A stretch of DNA of 64,000 nt from Lasiosphaeria ovina (GCA_033439765.1 JAULSN010000001.1:8246001-8310000), one strand, 5' to 3'; counted from the stretch's first letter, positions 45,457-56,474 are shown. Translations and numbers: made by a program. Notes: generated by a model not told the origin, from the sequence alone.

Positions 45457-46328
45457 TCAGAAGAACTTAACGCCCTGGGAATCCTCGTGCCCGAAGATTT
45501 GCGCCTTGGCCCGCTTGACAAGGACGTGAAGCGCTTTCTGTAGCAGTTCAGGATCCAGGCCGTGAAATTCTGTTCGTGGGTAATTGTGACAAGGTTAGTT
45601 ACTCGATGGGCAGACATCCTCTCTTTACACACTACATATATGTCTCGGGCCGGAAGGAAGGACGGACAAGGTAGAAAATAGCAACAGCGTTCCCCAAACT
45701 CCGGAAAAGGTAACAATGGGTAGGTAGACTGACCTGTCCCCCGCGTCGCATCGCCCTCGGTGAGCTCGTACAGCGTCAGCACGCTGCCCTTCTGGCCCGT
45801 CTCGTCCACCCACGCCTCCACCAGCGCCGCCCACTCCTCGGGCGTCCGCCAGTAGATCCACGCCACGTCTCCCCCTCCTCCCCCCCCCGAGCCATTGCCG
45901 CCGCCGAAGCTCTCGCCGTCGTCGCCGCCGCCGCCGCCGCCCACGTACTCGGCCCGCCCGTCCTTGCGCAGGAAATCAACCACCTCCCGCGCATCCGCCA
46001 GCCCGATCCGCCGCCCGATCTGCCGATTGTGGAACAGCTCGCCCGCGCCGCCGCCGCCGCCGCCGCCGCCGTCTGCGTACAAAGAGTCACCACCGCCTCC
46101 TGCTGTCATGGGCGCAGACGCCGACATGCCCGTCGACAGCGCCAGCCGGAAGATGCGGTGGTGCCGGCAGTACGCGAGCACCAGCGCCGCCCACTTGGTC
46201 AGCTGCGCGTGGTGTGTCGTCAGGTTCGTCTGCCGCGTGAAGAAGGGCGGGAAGTAGTACTCGCGTGGGAAGGTGAAGGCGGCGGTAGTCCCGGGCGCGG
46301 GGGAGGCGGCGGTGGCCGGGGATTGCAT
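45457..46328 (-). CDS. VPS25: ESCRT-II subunit Vps25
   Basis: Exons 46328-45734 and 45569-45457, with a 164-bp GTCAGT...CAG intron, give 235 residues. Vps25 is the ESCRT-II arm that binds Vps20 and starts ESCRT-III assembly on endosomes for multivesicular-body sorting. Diagnostic motifs are EYYFPPFFTRQTN (the PPxF-type segment that contacts Vps22/Vps36), TKWAALVLAYCRHHRIF, a winged-helix core ending in WIYWRTPEEWAALVEAWV, GSVLTLYELTEGD, and the C-terminal EFHGLDPELL and GVKFF. It is longer than the usual ~175-200 residues because of two glycine runs (about residues 80-95, and an Asp/Ser/Gly segment near 125-150), encoded by CCG repeats. Upstream in-frame sequence exists, but MQSPATA is the closest Met to the conserved start. 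Confidence 0.92.
46047..46071. repeat. coding CCG triplet repeat (polyglycine in Vps25)
   Basis: Eight GCC/CCG-type units on the given strand encode a run of glycines in the middle of Vps25. Confidence 0.85.
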
Positions 46329-46880
46329 CACGCATGCACGAGGGGCCGGAGGCGAGGTACGGTAGGTAATTGTTGGCTGGTCCTGCGGTCGTGGGTGTCT
46401 ACGTATCCCTATTGCAAAGCGCTTCGTGAGTGCAAGAGCTGTGTCCTTTGTGTAGTCTAGGTAAAGTGATTGCAGAATCAACATGGATGGGATGAATCGA
46501 GGTCATAGCGGGGTTGAGGTGTTGAGCACCGTGACGGGTCCCGCCTGGACAGGTTAATAATGGCGGGGTAGCTACCGAGCGTCGGGAGCTTGGACGGTTT
46601 CACCAGGCAAGTCTCAAAAACAAAGGCCTTCGTGTCATAGAATTCTTAATATGGGATCAAGAGAGAAAAAAAAACACGTCAAATTTTCACAACGCCTGGG
46701 GCTATCCAGCCTCCGCCATCATGTCGTCATTTCAACCTACCCACAAAACCTTCTGTCCATCATCTCATCGCTCCAACGCCGGCGCCTCCCAAAGACAACA
46801 ACACCAGCCCCGCATGCGTATGACAACCACTAAACAACCTAATACGTAGTCTCCCAAATCACCAAAGAGATACAAAATAA
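46329..46880. other. spacer between VPS25 and NDC80, about 550 bp
   Basis: This holds the VPS25 promoter (both genes are on the minus strand) and the NDC80 3' UTR. No further gene is seen. Confidence 0.6.
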
Positions 46881-49390
46881 TTACACGTCAAGCGCGCGGG
46901 TATCATCTCTCATCTCGTCGCTGCCGAGCTCCTTCTCGAGCTCGTCGGCGACAAACGTCTCGTACTCCTCGAGGTTCTTCTGTACGTGCATCTTGAACTT
47001 GATCACGTCGTTGAGCATGCGCATCGTCTCGGTGTGGAGCTCCTCGCGCAGCGCGTTGGCCTTGAGCGTCAACTGCTCGTACCTGCACAAATTGTGTCAG
47101 TATATGTGTTTGGCAGAAGGGGAGGCGAGATCAGGCATACTCAATGTTGGTGTTCATCTCGCGCTGCTCCATGAGCTGCACCGACTCGGAGAGCTGGGCG
47201 CGCATCTTGGCCAGCTCCTTCTCCATCTTCTCGATCTGGGCGTCCGACGACATTTTCTGTGTCGTGGTGACCTATCCAGACTTGTTAGCACATGCATGCA
47301 AAGACGCCGCAGGAAAAGAACTCTACTCACCTCCTTGGTCTTCTCGTACTCCTCCTCGGCGGCGCGCACGCGGTGCTCGAGAGCCTCGACCTCGCTGCGC
47401 TTGTCCTCGATGGCCTCCTTGGCGCGGTCGAGCAGGTCGTGGTCCTCCATCATGCGGTCCATGGCCAGCTTCCTGCGCTCCGAGACTTCTTTCCTGAGCG
47501 CTACGAAGCCGTCCTTAACTTGGCCCCGTAGATCCAGGTTGAGAATGTGCGCCGGCTGATACCCCGTCACCGCGTCGACCAGCAGCCTGTCGCTCTCGGC
47601 CCCCGGGCCCCCGCTGCTGCTGCTGCTGCTGCCGCCGGCGCCGTAGGACCCGTGGAGCTGCTGAGATGAGGAGAAGTTCGGCCCCCCGCCGCTCACCGTC
47701 ACCTGCAGCTCTAGGTCCTTCCCCTTGGCGTTGACGGCCGTCGACGGTATGAGGCCGATCTGGTACGCGGCCGTGTTGTAGCGGTCCACCATGCGCTCGA
47801 GCTCGTCGAGCTTTTGGCTTGCCTCCATCTCCTTGTCGGCCACTTTTTTCTTGACGTCCTCGAGTCTCTGCGCCGCCGACTCGATGCTCTTCTGTAACCG
47901 CTCGCGCTCCGACGTCATGCGGTCAATGTCCTGCATGCTGATGCCCTGGTCGTCGACGGCCTTTTGTAGCCGCCGCCGCTCGTCCTCGACCTCCTTCAGC
48001 TCTACATGGAGCTTGTCGAGCTCCTCCTGCAAGACCTGGATACGCGACTCGTACTTCTCGGACCGCTGCATCGCTAGTGTGTTGTACTCCTCGAACTTGA
48101 CCTTGTCCTCCTCCATGATCTTGAAGTGGTTGTCGAGTACGGCTGGGTCGGGCGTTGACTTCTCTAGATCCTCCATCTCCTTTAACAGTCGCGCGTTTTC
48201 GCCTTCGAGGATCTCCAGCTCCTGGATGTACCGCGCGTTGGACCGCTCGAACGCCCTGGCCATGCCCTGGACGTGAGGCGCCAGCGCTCGCTCGACGTCC
48301 TCGTCCCCGGCTTCGTCGTCCATGTTGAGCCAGTCCTTGTACGCGCCCTTCAGGAAGTCGAAGATGATGTGATCGGCGGCTACATCGATGCCCGCTTCTA
48401 CGCAGGCGTCGTCGTAGTGGTGGCTCGCGTACCGCTCCATCATCTGGGCCAGCTGCATCATCCAGTGCAGCAACCCCAGGAAGGTGCTCCAATTCTGGCC
48501 ACCTACGGCCGCGATCTGGCTCTTGGTGATGCTCTTCTCATACGGGTAGCGCAGCTGTTTCAGCAGCGGCGGCACCTCTTGGTCTATATTTTTTTGAAAG
48601 CGGTAGCTCGGGTCGATCTGGTGGTACAGCCACTGGAACATGTAGTTGAAGTCCTTTTGTGTCGGCGACTTGATGAAGTTGTCGGACAGCTTGTGGCTCA
48701 TGGTCATCTCGAAGTTGTGCTTGGTGAGGTACTCCAGCAGCTCCTGACCGATGCGCGTCTGGTACGAACGGTCCTTGAGCGGCCTCGGATCGCGCGGCAC
48801 GCCCGCCGCCTGGGGCGCCTGCTGGAAAAAGCTCTGGTGGCCCATGCTGCCGCCGGCCGAGGGGCGCGCGCGGTAGATGCTGCTGCGTCGCTCGCCATCG
48901 GTGGAAGAAGTGTGGGCACCACCAGGCGTGTACGGCTTCAGCAGAGCCGTGTTGTTGTTGTTGTTGTTGTTATTGTTGCTATTGTTGGTGCTGAGGAAGT
49001 TGCTGCTGTGGACCGACGCGCGCTTCACAGACGACAGGCCAATGTCGGCGAGATTGGTTCCAGACGACGAGCGCTGGAAGAGCGGCTGGCTCGGCCGCGA
49101 CAGGGCAAGCGAGTGCCGCGACCCCGACACGGACCGCACATGGCTGGTGGACGACCGCTTCATGGCCGACGGCGGCTGCGGGATGCCTGAGTTCAGATTG
49201 AGACCGCCTAGTGCTCCAAGAGTCTGGAGAGATGCGACGGATGGCAGGTCAGCAGAAAGTCAAGTCTGGGAGGGGAGGGGAGGGGTCTGGGTTTCTGCTC
49301 GAGAGTGGATTCTGCAGAGCAAGACGGGGCAGTCGCAGTTCGTACCTCCCTGGGCCTGCGGACACTCCACAAGCCTGGCTCCTGCGACAT
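46881..49390 (-). CDS. NDC80: kinetochore protein Ndc80 (Hec1)
   Basis: Four exons (49390-49346, 49223-47331, 47271-47141, 47082-46881) give 756 residues. Ndc80 is the microtubule-binding subunit of the outer-kinetochore NDC80 complex, with Nuf2, Spc24 and Spc25. After a disordered basic N-tail starting [15 protein letters not shown] comes [20 protein letters not shown] and the calponin-homology domain (about 160-285), including [20 protein letters not shown] and [17 protein letters not shown] residues (here [13 protein letters not shown]). The rest is a long coiled coil interrupted by the Ndc80 loop region, followed by a short C-terminal globular part for Spc24/25. The N-tail holds a polyasparagine run (about 95-107). 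The first exon is only 15 codons. The third intron donor GTATGC splits the codon for Glu in NIEYEQL, and translation stays in frame. Confidence 0.95.
48951..48987. repeat. coding TTG/TTA triplet repeat (polyasparagine in Ndc80)
   Basis: GTT-type triplets on the given strand encode about ten consecutive Asn in the disordered N-terminal tail of Ndc80. Confidence 0.85.
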
Positions 49391-50004
49391 GGCGTGAAGG
49401 TAGATTTGGCTGGTCGGTTTGCGCCTCTCGCTGTGTTGCGACTCGACGAAATAGATTGTGTGCGACGCGCAAAAAGGGTCGTTGATTGTGCGCAGTTTCC
49501 AATTTGAATAGTTGCCGCCGCATGAAGCAGTCGCGCTTCGTTCTATTTTGAGATTCCAATTCTAGTCGAGGGCTCCAATCTTGAAGATGGGGAAAGATGC
49601 GATGCAGTGCGATGGGTGCCAGTCGCTGGTTGCCCAGGTAAACAAAAGCGCGACCCGTTATTGGTGCCCGTTCTGCGGCGCCAAACAAGGATAAAGCGGG
49701 CCTTATGCGACGGTAGGCACGTGACATTGAAAGCAAGCTTTCCCCCACACTCAATTATGAGTGGGGGCGCTGGCCGCCGCCCAGCTGCCGGCGCGTGGGA
49801 ACGTGCAAGCCGCAAGCCGCCTTGAGCCTCGGCTTGCTCCCGCCTTCAATCCATCATCGGTCATCAGCCATCCCATTTTCGGCGCCCTTTCACCACAGGC
49901 GCATTTGCGCAAACACCCTCGAGCCCGAGATACAAGCCCCTTTTGCGCTCTTGCATCCAGGTTTCGACAGGCAATGACTAGAGGGTAAAGCAGCAGTCTC
50001 CAGA
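49391..50004. other. divergent promoter region between NDC80 and PEX14, about 610 bp
   Basis: The two start codons face away from each other across this interval, so it must carry both promoters. No TATA element of good quality and no additional gene was seen. Confidence 0.65.
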
Positions 50005-51255
50005 ATGGCCATCCGCGAGGATCTGGTCGCTTCAGCGGCCAAGTGTATGTCGCCTCCCCCCTGTCCGCCCTCTCCCGAAAACTGATCCATCCCATCCGTC
50101 ATCGCGGGACGGAAAGCTGATATATCCTCCGTCCCTTCTAGTCTTGCAAGATCCGAGTGTCGCCGCATCTCCGATCGAGAAACGAATCGCGTTCCTGCAG
50201 GCTAAGAATCTCACCCCGGAAGAAGTTAACGCCGCCCTCTCCCGGGTCGCCCCCGATGCAGCGGCAGCTCCGCAACCACAACCCTCCCATGGCTCTCTGT
50301 CTGCCGCCGCTCAGTCGCAGCCATATCACGGCCAGTACGCGCAACAATACCCGCCGTACGCATGGCAGCCACCGCCCCCAGAAGCTCCGCGCCGCGACTG
50401 GAGGGACTGGTTTATCATGGCGACAGTGGTCGGAGGTGTCTCGTATGGACTGTTCAATCTAGGCAAGGTAAGCAAGGCCCCCATCTTACTGCTAGACTAG
50501 GGGCTAACTAGCGACAGCGCTACATCTATCCCCTTGTCGCGCCGCCCACTCCGGAACGGCTTGAGCAGGACAAGAAGGCCATTGACGAGCAGTTTGAAAA
50601 GACGTTTGCGCTCGTCGAGCAGCTTGCCAAGGACACAGAGGCGCTAAAGGCAGCCGAGCAGGAGCGGACCGAGAGGCTGGACACGGCGCTCGGCGAGCTC
50701 GAGAATGTCATCAGCGACCTGAAGTCAGCGAACCGCCGGCGAGACGACGAGGCGGAGCGACTGCGCGACGACGTGCAGAACCTGAAGGACTCGATCCCGC
50801 GCGCCATGTCTACCCAAAAGGACTTGACCGACAACAGGCTGCGCGACGTTAATGCGGAGCTCAAGAGCCTCAAAACTCTGATCACGCAGCGCATGAACCC
50901 CGCTGCCGCCTCGACCAGTGTCAACAGCTACCTGCGGCCGAACCACAATGCCGGCAGTACGTCGCCCGCTGCGAAACCCGCGACGGTGGAGGCCAGCAGC
51001 GAGAACGGAGAAGTAAATGGCAAGACTGCGACGACGCCAGCGGCGGCCGAGGAGCCGAAGCGTCCCGAGTATCAGGATTTCTCCTCGGGGCTGGGCCGGA
51101 GCTCGCCCTTTAATAGCGGCATGACGCAGAAGGCATCGATTCCGGCTTGGCAGATGATGGCTTCCAAGAGTGCAGGATCGTCGTCATCGGCGGCACCTGT
51201 GAACGGGTTAGAGTCCGGGAGCAGCGACACTCATGAGGCTGCGGGAAGTTCATAA
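50005..51255 (+). CDS. PEX14: peroxin Pex14, peroxisomal import docking protein
   Basis: Three exons (50005-50044, 50142-50467, 50518-51255) give 367 residues. Pex14 is the membrane docking factor for the cargo receptor Pex5 at the peroxisome. The N-terminal domain REDLVASAAKFLQDPSVAAS followed by PIEKRIAFLQAKNLTPEEV (residues about 4-50) is the Pex5/Pex19-binding three-helix fold, with the conserved Phe pair. A Pro/Gln/Tyr-rich linker leads to a hydrophobic segment at about 103-121 (WFIMATVVGGVSYGLFNLG), then RYIYPLVAPPTPERLEQDK and a coiled coil to about 230. The C-terminus is disordered and Ser/Ala-rich. Exon 1 encodes only the first 13 codons plus one base, so an ATG search in one frame would miss it. 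Introns of 97 and 50 bp have GTATGT and GTAAGC donors. Confidence 0.95.
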
Positions 51256-52470
51256 AAAATGTCTCACGCCGAATGTGAAACGGTTGGGGTTAATTGTCTT
51301 TTTTTTTTGTCTACAGCTATGTATAATACATCACACACTGGACCCAGCGGCTTGCCTCTGCGTTCCTGGTTCCCGGGTCAGAAAACTCTCGGGGTATCGA
51401 ATCCATCTGGGTGAGGGCTCTCTCGTTACCTTTTTCTGTCCTTTTTGAACAGCTGACTAGTGTATGTGTCTAACACAATCGGATACTCGGAGGTGCTCCC
51501 TTGTCCGTTGTTGGGTCGCCGGTCCGTATGCTCTCCCCGGTCAATGGGAACATCTCACAGCTTTTATTCTGTGTGCAGCACTCCAACGATTTGACATGGT
51601 GTTTTCTAGGTTCAGGCAAGGCAGGTGTTTATACCCCTTTACATGAATGAGCTTGGCATTGTTTGAACTTTCATGACGTGAGAATGAAGGGGGTTCGCTG
51701 CGCTTGTTTGACTCCCCGACACCCCGGTCCGCCCCTTTTAGCGTCATTCTCTGCAGTTACAACTTCAACATCACCCCATATGTGCAACTTGACATGCGGG
51801 GGGGGGGGGGGGGGTGCATGCTGTTCGGGACGTTGCTTTTCCTTCACTTCTTTTTTCCCCGCTCGCTGGCATGGCATGGCCTGGCATGGCCTGGCCGGGT
51901 CGAGTCGGGGGAAAGAACTGAGCCGTTTGGTATGCCCGCTGCGGGAAGCGTTACATAGCGATGACCTCGCTCTTGTTCTTGCAGTATGTGCAGTTCAGTG
52001 CCGGGCGGCTCGAGTTCGTTTTCAGTATGCAACCGCCCGCAGCAGATCCAGCACCTCAAGCAAGTGCGACAACGGGGAAAGTCCTCGATTTGCTCCCCGT
52101 TGAATCGGGCTCGGGGTGATGAACGTTGGCCCGACATGTCCGACTTCTGGTTTCTGATGTCTCGAGGGTTGTTCTCCAGCTCAACATAAGAGAGGCACTT
52201 GGACTGCGATATCTGTTATGGTCCTTCATCCTCACCGCGTTTTCTCATCACACCTGCCTTTGCCTTGGGAGGACAGACTTACACAGCTCAGTCAGCGGTT
52301 ACATGAGGACCTACCTTATTTGACTTGACTTCACTGTGTACAGCTACTCTCTCTTCACTTCTGCCTCATAACCAGTCATAACAGGCATATAATCTTTCTC
52401 TATCTCCCTCTCTCCCCCCGTCAGAAAGCAGTCACCCAACGCCAGACTTCGAGCCGCCGCCGCCAGCAGC
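51256..52470. other. intergenic region, about 1.2 kb
   Basis: This contains the PEX14 3' region, a 17-base G run at 51798-51814, and tandem GGCATGGCCT-like units near 51869-51896. The last part is CT-rich and leads into the decayed hydrolase. No intact frame carries a recognisable motif. Confidence 0.55.
51798..51814. repeat. 17-base G homopolymer
   Basis: An uninterrupted run of 17 G in spacer DNA. Its length should be treated as uncertain. Confidence 0.9.
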
Positions 52471-53258
52471 CATGGTCCAATTATCTAGAAGCTCGCCAAG
52501 CTGACGGGCGGCCGGTGCTATTCGGTATCCTATCGCCTCGCACCGCAGAACCCATTCCCGGCCGCACTGATGGACGCCACTTCCTCCTACCTCGGGCTCC
52601 TCTACCCCGCCCCAGATGCCTTCTTCCATGAGCCTGTACGGCCCGAGCACATCGTCCTGTGCGGCGACAGGTGAGTCTCTTCCCCTTCGACAGACTTTGT
52701 CTTTGCACGTGTGCCGCCCACTTACCCTCTCCTGCTGGGCGAATGCTAACCTCGGAACCCGCAACGCAAACAGCGCAGGTGCACATCTCAGCATGGCGTT
52801 GGTGCAGACGCTGCTCGAGCTCAAACACCAAGGGGCATAGGTGCTATGATAAGGGCAGCAGAGGGACGTTCCTCTGCCGGCGGGTATGACCATGAACTCG
52901 CCATGGGCCGACATCACGGTCAGCTCGCCGTCGTGCACGAGCAACGCGGCCTTCGACTACTTGCCGACGCTGGAGCAGCAAGTCGACGCCGAGGCGGGGC
53001 GGCCAGCGCACGACCATGTACGCCGAAGACGCGCTGGTGATGCACCCGCTCGTGTCGCCGCTGCTGGCGCCAGCCGGCAGCTGGGTCGGCGCCCCGCCCG
53101 CCTACATCTGCACGGGCTGGGAGCTCGTGGCGGACGAGGACCAGCTCACGGCCACGCGCCTCCACGAAGACGGCGTGCCGGTCGTCTTCGGGGAGTACGA
53201 GGCCATGCCGCACATCTTCGCCGTCGTCTTCCCGGACATCGGCCTCGTCAAGGCATGA
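52471..53258 (+). pseudogene. decayed alpha/beta hydrolase (hydrolase-3 / hormone-sensitive-lipase-like)
   Basis: Conserved blocks of a fungal hydrolase-3 esterase are visible in order but not in one frame. From about 52489 comes KLAKLTGGRCYSVSYRLAPQ; then NPFPAALMDATSSYLGLLYP and HIVLCGDS, joined across an intact-looking GTGAGT...CAG intron (52671-52773) to AGAHLSMALVQ, giving the GDSAG nucleophile motif. Three in-frame stops follow (52838, 52847, 52850). LPAGMTMNSPWADITVSSPS then resumes in the same frame. A frame change near 52975-53010 leads to MYAEDALVMHPLVSPLL, ICTGWELVADEDQL (acid) and EYEAMPHIFA (His), ending at a stop at 53258. The N-terminal HGGG oxyanion segment is missing. Another apparent frameshift lies near 52487. 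The gene is therefore 5'-truncated and disabled; unusual introns could explain one break but not all. Confidence 0.75.
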
Positions 53259-53835
53259 TCTTTTCATTCATATCATGTCTGTCTCCCACCCTAGATAAAA
53301 TGGCGACTGGGACATGGGATAGATTTTGAGAGATTCCAGAGATGGCAGTTGCGATTTATTGTGGCCTGTTTCATTGATTGCGGATGGATTTCCCGTGTTG
53401 GGAGGTATTGTACAGCTTGTAGCCTTGTAAGGGATCGGAAAAAGAAAGTGAACATCAGTATATTTTAAAAATCGAATTAAAATTCCCCATTCATCGTCAT
53501 GCTCTGCAATTTCCGGCATATTAGTACCATCTGGTGATATCGCACCTTCCTCACATTTGCAGGGGCGTAAAATACGCAGCGCGGACTTCGGAATACGGAT
53601 ACATACATGGATCGTGCTCCTAGTGCCATTTCAATGTTTGCTAAGTAGGGACCCACACGCAAGCAGCGACTTGGCTCGCTCAGTGCCAACACATTACGAC
53701 TCTTTTCTTGTCGCAGCTTTGAAAAGGAACTTTGGACTGGCGCATGGGGCTGTGGGAAAGAGAAAAGACGGACTGACCATCAGTGAAGACCCCCTCCCCC
53801 TCCCCCTCCAAAAAAAAATAAAAAATAAAAAAAAA
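53259..53835. other. promoter region of the sterol reductase-like gene, about 580 bp
   Basis: AT-rich spacer that ends in a C-rich tract and then an A-rich tract directly before the ATG at 53836. No gene is seen. Open frame continues upstream of 53836 but lacks family similarity. Confidence 0.6.
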
Positions 53836-55518
53836 ATGGCCATAGAACGGCACGCGGCTGCCGTGGCGCGCATCGCCACCACTGTGCGCGGCTTCTTTGA
53901 CCGCTCCGAGCCGTACCGAATCTTTCACGGCAGCACCAATTCGACGCGGCCCGCCCGCGGCCCCGGCGCCCGCGTCGTCGACATCAGCGAGCTGCGGAAT
54001 GTGCTGTCGGTCGACCCCGTGCGGCGCACCGCCCTGGTCGAGCCCAACGTGCCCATGGACCGTCTCGTCGAGGCCACGCTGGCGCACGGCCTGGTGCCGC
54101 CCGTCGTCATGGAGTTCCCCGGCATCACCGCCGGCGGCGGCTATGCCGGCACGGCGGGCGAGAGCAGCAGCTTCCGCCACGGCTTCTTCGACGACAACGT
54201 CGAGAGCGTCGAGATGGTTCTCGCCGACGGCAGCGTCCGCCGTATTAGCGGGGCCCCCGGCGACGAGCGCGCCGACCTCTTCCGCGGGGCTGCCGGCGCC
54301 GTCGGCACCCTCGGTGTCGCCACCCTGCTTGAGCTCCGCCTGATGAAGGCTCGCAAGTTCGTGCGCACCAACTACCGCCGCACGTCGAGCGTGGCCGAGG
54401 CCGTGGCTGCCGTGCGCGAGGCCGTGCGCGACCCGGCGACCGACTACGTCGACGGCATCCTCTTCAGCAAGGACCACGGCGTCGTCATCACGGGCACGCT
54501 GACCGACGAGAGCCCCCCCGACGGCGTCAAGCCGCAGACCTTCAGCGGCGCGTGGGACCCCTGGTTTTATCTGCACGCCAAGGAGCGCACTGTTGACGCC
54601 ACTGGCACCACGGCATCTAATAAGCCAAGTTCCGCGGTTGTTGATTATATTCCTCTCGCCGAGTACCTCTTCCGCTACGACAGGGGCGGGTTCTGGGTTG
54701 GCGCGGCTGCGTTCAAGTACTTCTGGATGGTGCCGTTCAACCGGTTCACGCGGTGGTTCCTCGACGACTTTTTGCACACGCGCATGATGTACCGCGCGCT
54801 GCACGGGTCCGGCGAGAGCGCCCGCTTCGTCGTGCAGGACATCGCCATGCCCTTCGCCACGGCCGAGGCCCTCGTCGACTACACGGCCCGCGAGCTCGAC
54901 ATCTGGCCGCTGTGGCTGTGTCCGCTGCAGCGGCGCGCCCCGCCGACGTTCCACCCCTTCACCACCACGCCCGCCGGAAGCACCAGCAGCAGCACCAGCA
55001 CCAGCACCAGCACCAGCGCCGAGAAGCCTCAGCCCGCCGTCCACGAGGAAGCCGCCGTCACGACCACCACCACGACAGCACCCCCCGCCACCACGCAACA
55101 GCAGGAAGAAGACCCCATGATGCTCAACGTCGGCGTGTGGGGCTGGGGCCCTTCGCAACCCGCCGACTTCGTCGCCAAAAACCGGGCGCTCGAGGCGCGC
55201 GTGCGCGATCTCGGCGGCATGAAGTGGCTGTACGCGCACACGTACTACCCGCCGGCCGAGTTCTGGCGCATGTACGGCGGGCGGGCGTGGTACGACGCGC
55301 TGCGGACCAAGTACAAGGCCACGGCCCTGCCGAGCGTCTGGGACAAGGTGCACGTCGACGTCGACGCCGACGCGCAGACGCGCCGCAGGCGCAGCTGGCT
55401 CAAGAGCGTCCGCCCCGTCGGCGGCCTGTGGGGCATCTACCAGAGCATCCGCAGCCGCGACTACACGCTGCACCGCAGGGCCGGGTGGAAGTACAAGGCC
55501 GAAGAGGAGAAGAAGTGA
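53836..55518 (+). CDS. FAD-dependent delta(24)-sterol reductase-like protein (DHCR24/DWF1 family)
   Basis: Intronless, 560 residues. Family members reduce the C24 double bond of sterols with FAD and NADPH on the ER membrane. A PCMH-type FAD domain spans about 20-175, with VEPNVPMDRLVEA, GITAGGGYAGTAGESSSFRHGFF and GAVGTLGVATLLELRL. The substrate half has the DHCR24-type blocks VDGILFSKDHGVVITG, VDYIPLAEYLFRYDRG, RFVVQDIAMPF and LDIWPLWLCPL, then MMLNVGVWGWG, KWLYAHTYYPPAEFW and VWDKV near the C-terminus. There is no obvious N-terminal membrane helix. A Ser/Thr/Pro/Gln-rich insertion of about 50 residues (376-426) interrupts the reductase half. The start at 53836 was chosen because family similarity begins within about 20 residues of it. 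Ergosterol synthesis does not need this enzyme, so the true substrate is open. Confidence 0.85.
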   Translation: MAIERHAAAVARIATTVRGFFDRSEPYRIFHGSTNSTRPARGPGARVVDISELRNVLSVDPVRRTALVEPNVPMDRLVEATLAHGLVPPVVMEFPGITAGGGYAGTAGESSSFRHGFFDDNVESVEMVLADGSVRRISGAPGDERADLFRGAAGAVGTLGVATLLELRLMKARKFVRTNYRRTSSVAEAVAAVREAVRDPATDYVDGILFSKDHGVVITGTLTDESPPDGVKPQTFSGAWDPWFYLHAKERTVDATGTTASNKPSSAVVDYIPLAEYLFRYDRGGFWVGAAAFKYFWMVPFNRFTRWFLDDFLHTRMMYRALHGSGESARFVVQDIAMPFATAEALVDYTARELDIWPLWLCPLQRRAPPTFHPFTTTPAGSTSSSTSTSTSTSAEKPQPAVHEEAAVTTTTTTAPPATTQQQEEDPMMLNVGVWGWGPSQPADFVAKNRALEARVRDLGGMKWLYAHTYYPPAEFWRMYGGRAWYDALRTKYKATALPSVWDKVHVDVDADAQTRRRRSWLKSVRPVGGLWGIYQSIRSRDYTLHRRAGWKYKAEEEKK

Positions 55519-56015
55519 TTTGAGCAAGATGGGTTTAGGTGTAGAAGTGAAAAGGAAAAAAAAAAAGGGGGTCAGGAAATAAGAACGGAGAGACTGGCGC
55601 GGTGGCCTGTATATTCCCTCGAGTCATTCATTGTACGATACTTGCGAATCAGTTTCGATGTACAGAATTAGAATAGATAGACTGTATAAAAGGTTTCACT
55701 GACGGAACGAGCACATCTTATTCTTGTACGAATCACCGTAATTCATCAGGAAAAGATCCACGGTTCACAACTCCAGCCACGGGGTATTTCGCAAGACGGT
55801 ATATTTATTAGAGGTCGCCTATATAAATCTGCCAACATTGCCTGGCCACTGTAAACCACGCCCGTCCTATAAAAGCCTCCCTTCATATTAATAATTGGCG
55901 TGCCCTTCATCTCACATCACAGTCGTTTTCGTTCATTCATTCCATCAACAACCACCAACAAGCAAGTAAGATTTGGATCAGACAAATGGAGAAAACCCCA
56001 TCCACACCACGATTT
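55519..56015. other. convergent 3' intergenic region, about 500 bp
   Basis: AT-rich spacer between the stop codons of the sterol reductase-like gene and the HeLo-pseudokinase gene. No gene is seen. Confidence 0.6.
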
Positions 56016-56429
56016 TCAAAGCTGGATAGACGCCAGCTCCTCGACGACGAACTCGGTAAAGGCCTGCTGCAGCTCGATGCCGACGCGCGAGTCGTTGGAC
56101 TGCTCGGCCAGCTCGTCGACGCCGAAGCCGCTGGCGCCGTGCGCCCAGAGGCAGCGCGTCACGGCGCTGCAGTAGCGGTCGCCGACGAGGTGGCGCAGCT
56201 CCGCGAGCGGGTTGCTCGGGGCTGCCGTGTTCTTCTTGTTGCTCTTGGCTTTCTTGCCGTCCCCTGGCATCCCGCCGCCGCCGTCATTCTCGGGAGGGAC
56301 AAGGAACGGCGCGGGGTGCTGTGGAGGTGTCGGCAAGCCGAGGAGCCAGTCGCGCACGAGTTTGGATTGCTCGAGGGGGACTGCCAGAGGGGTTCTTCCG
56401 CCTCTTTTCCTTTTCTTCTCCTTGTTTTC

Positions 56430-56474
<45 letters not shown>

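Noticed and set aside
53557..53835. In-frame upstream extension of the sterol reductase-like protein from 53557
   Set aside because: The added 93 residues run through C-rich and A-rich leader sequence and give Lys/Pro runs without family similarity.
53680..55527. 615-codon open frame on the minus strand, longer than the sterol reductase-like gene it overlaps
   Set aside because: Its translation is monotonous Ala/Gly/Val/Arg typical of the complement of a GC-rich gene. The plus strand carries clear family motifs.
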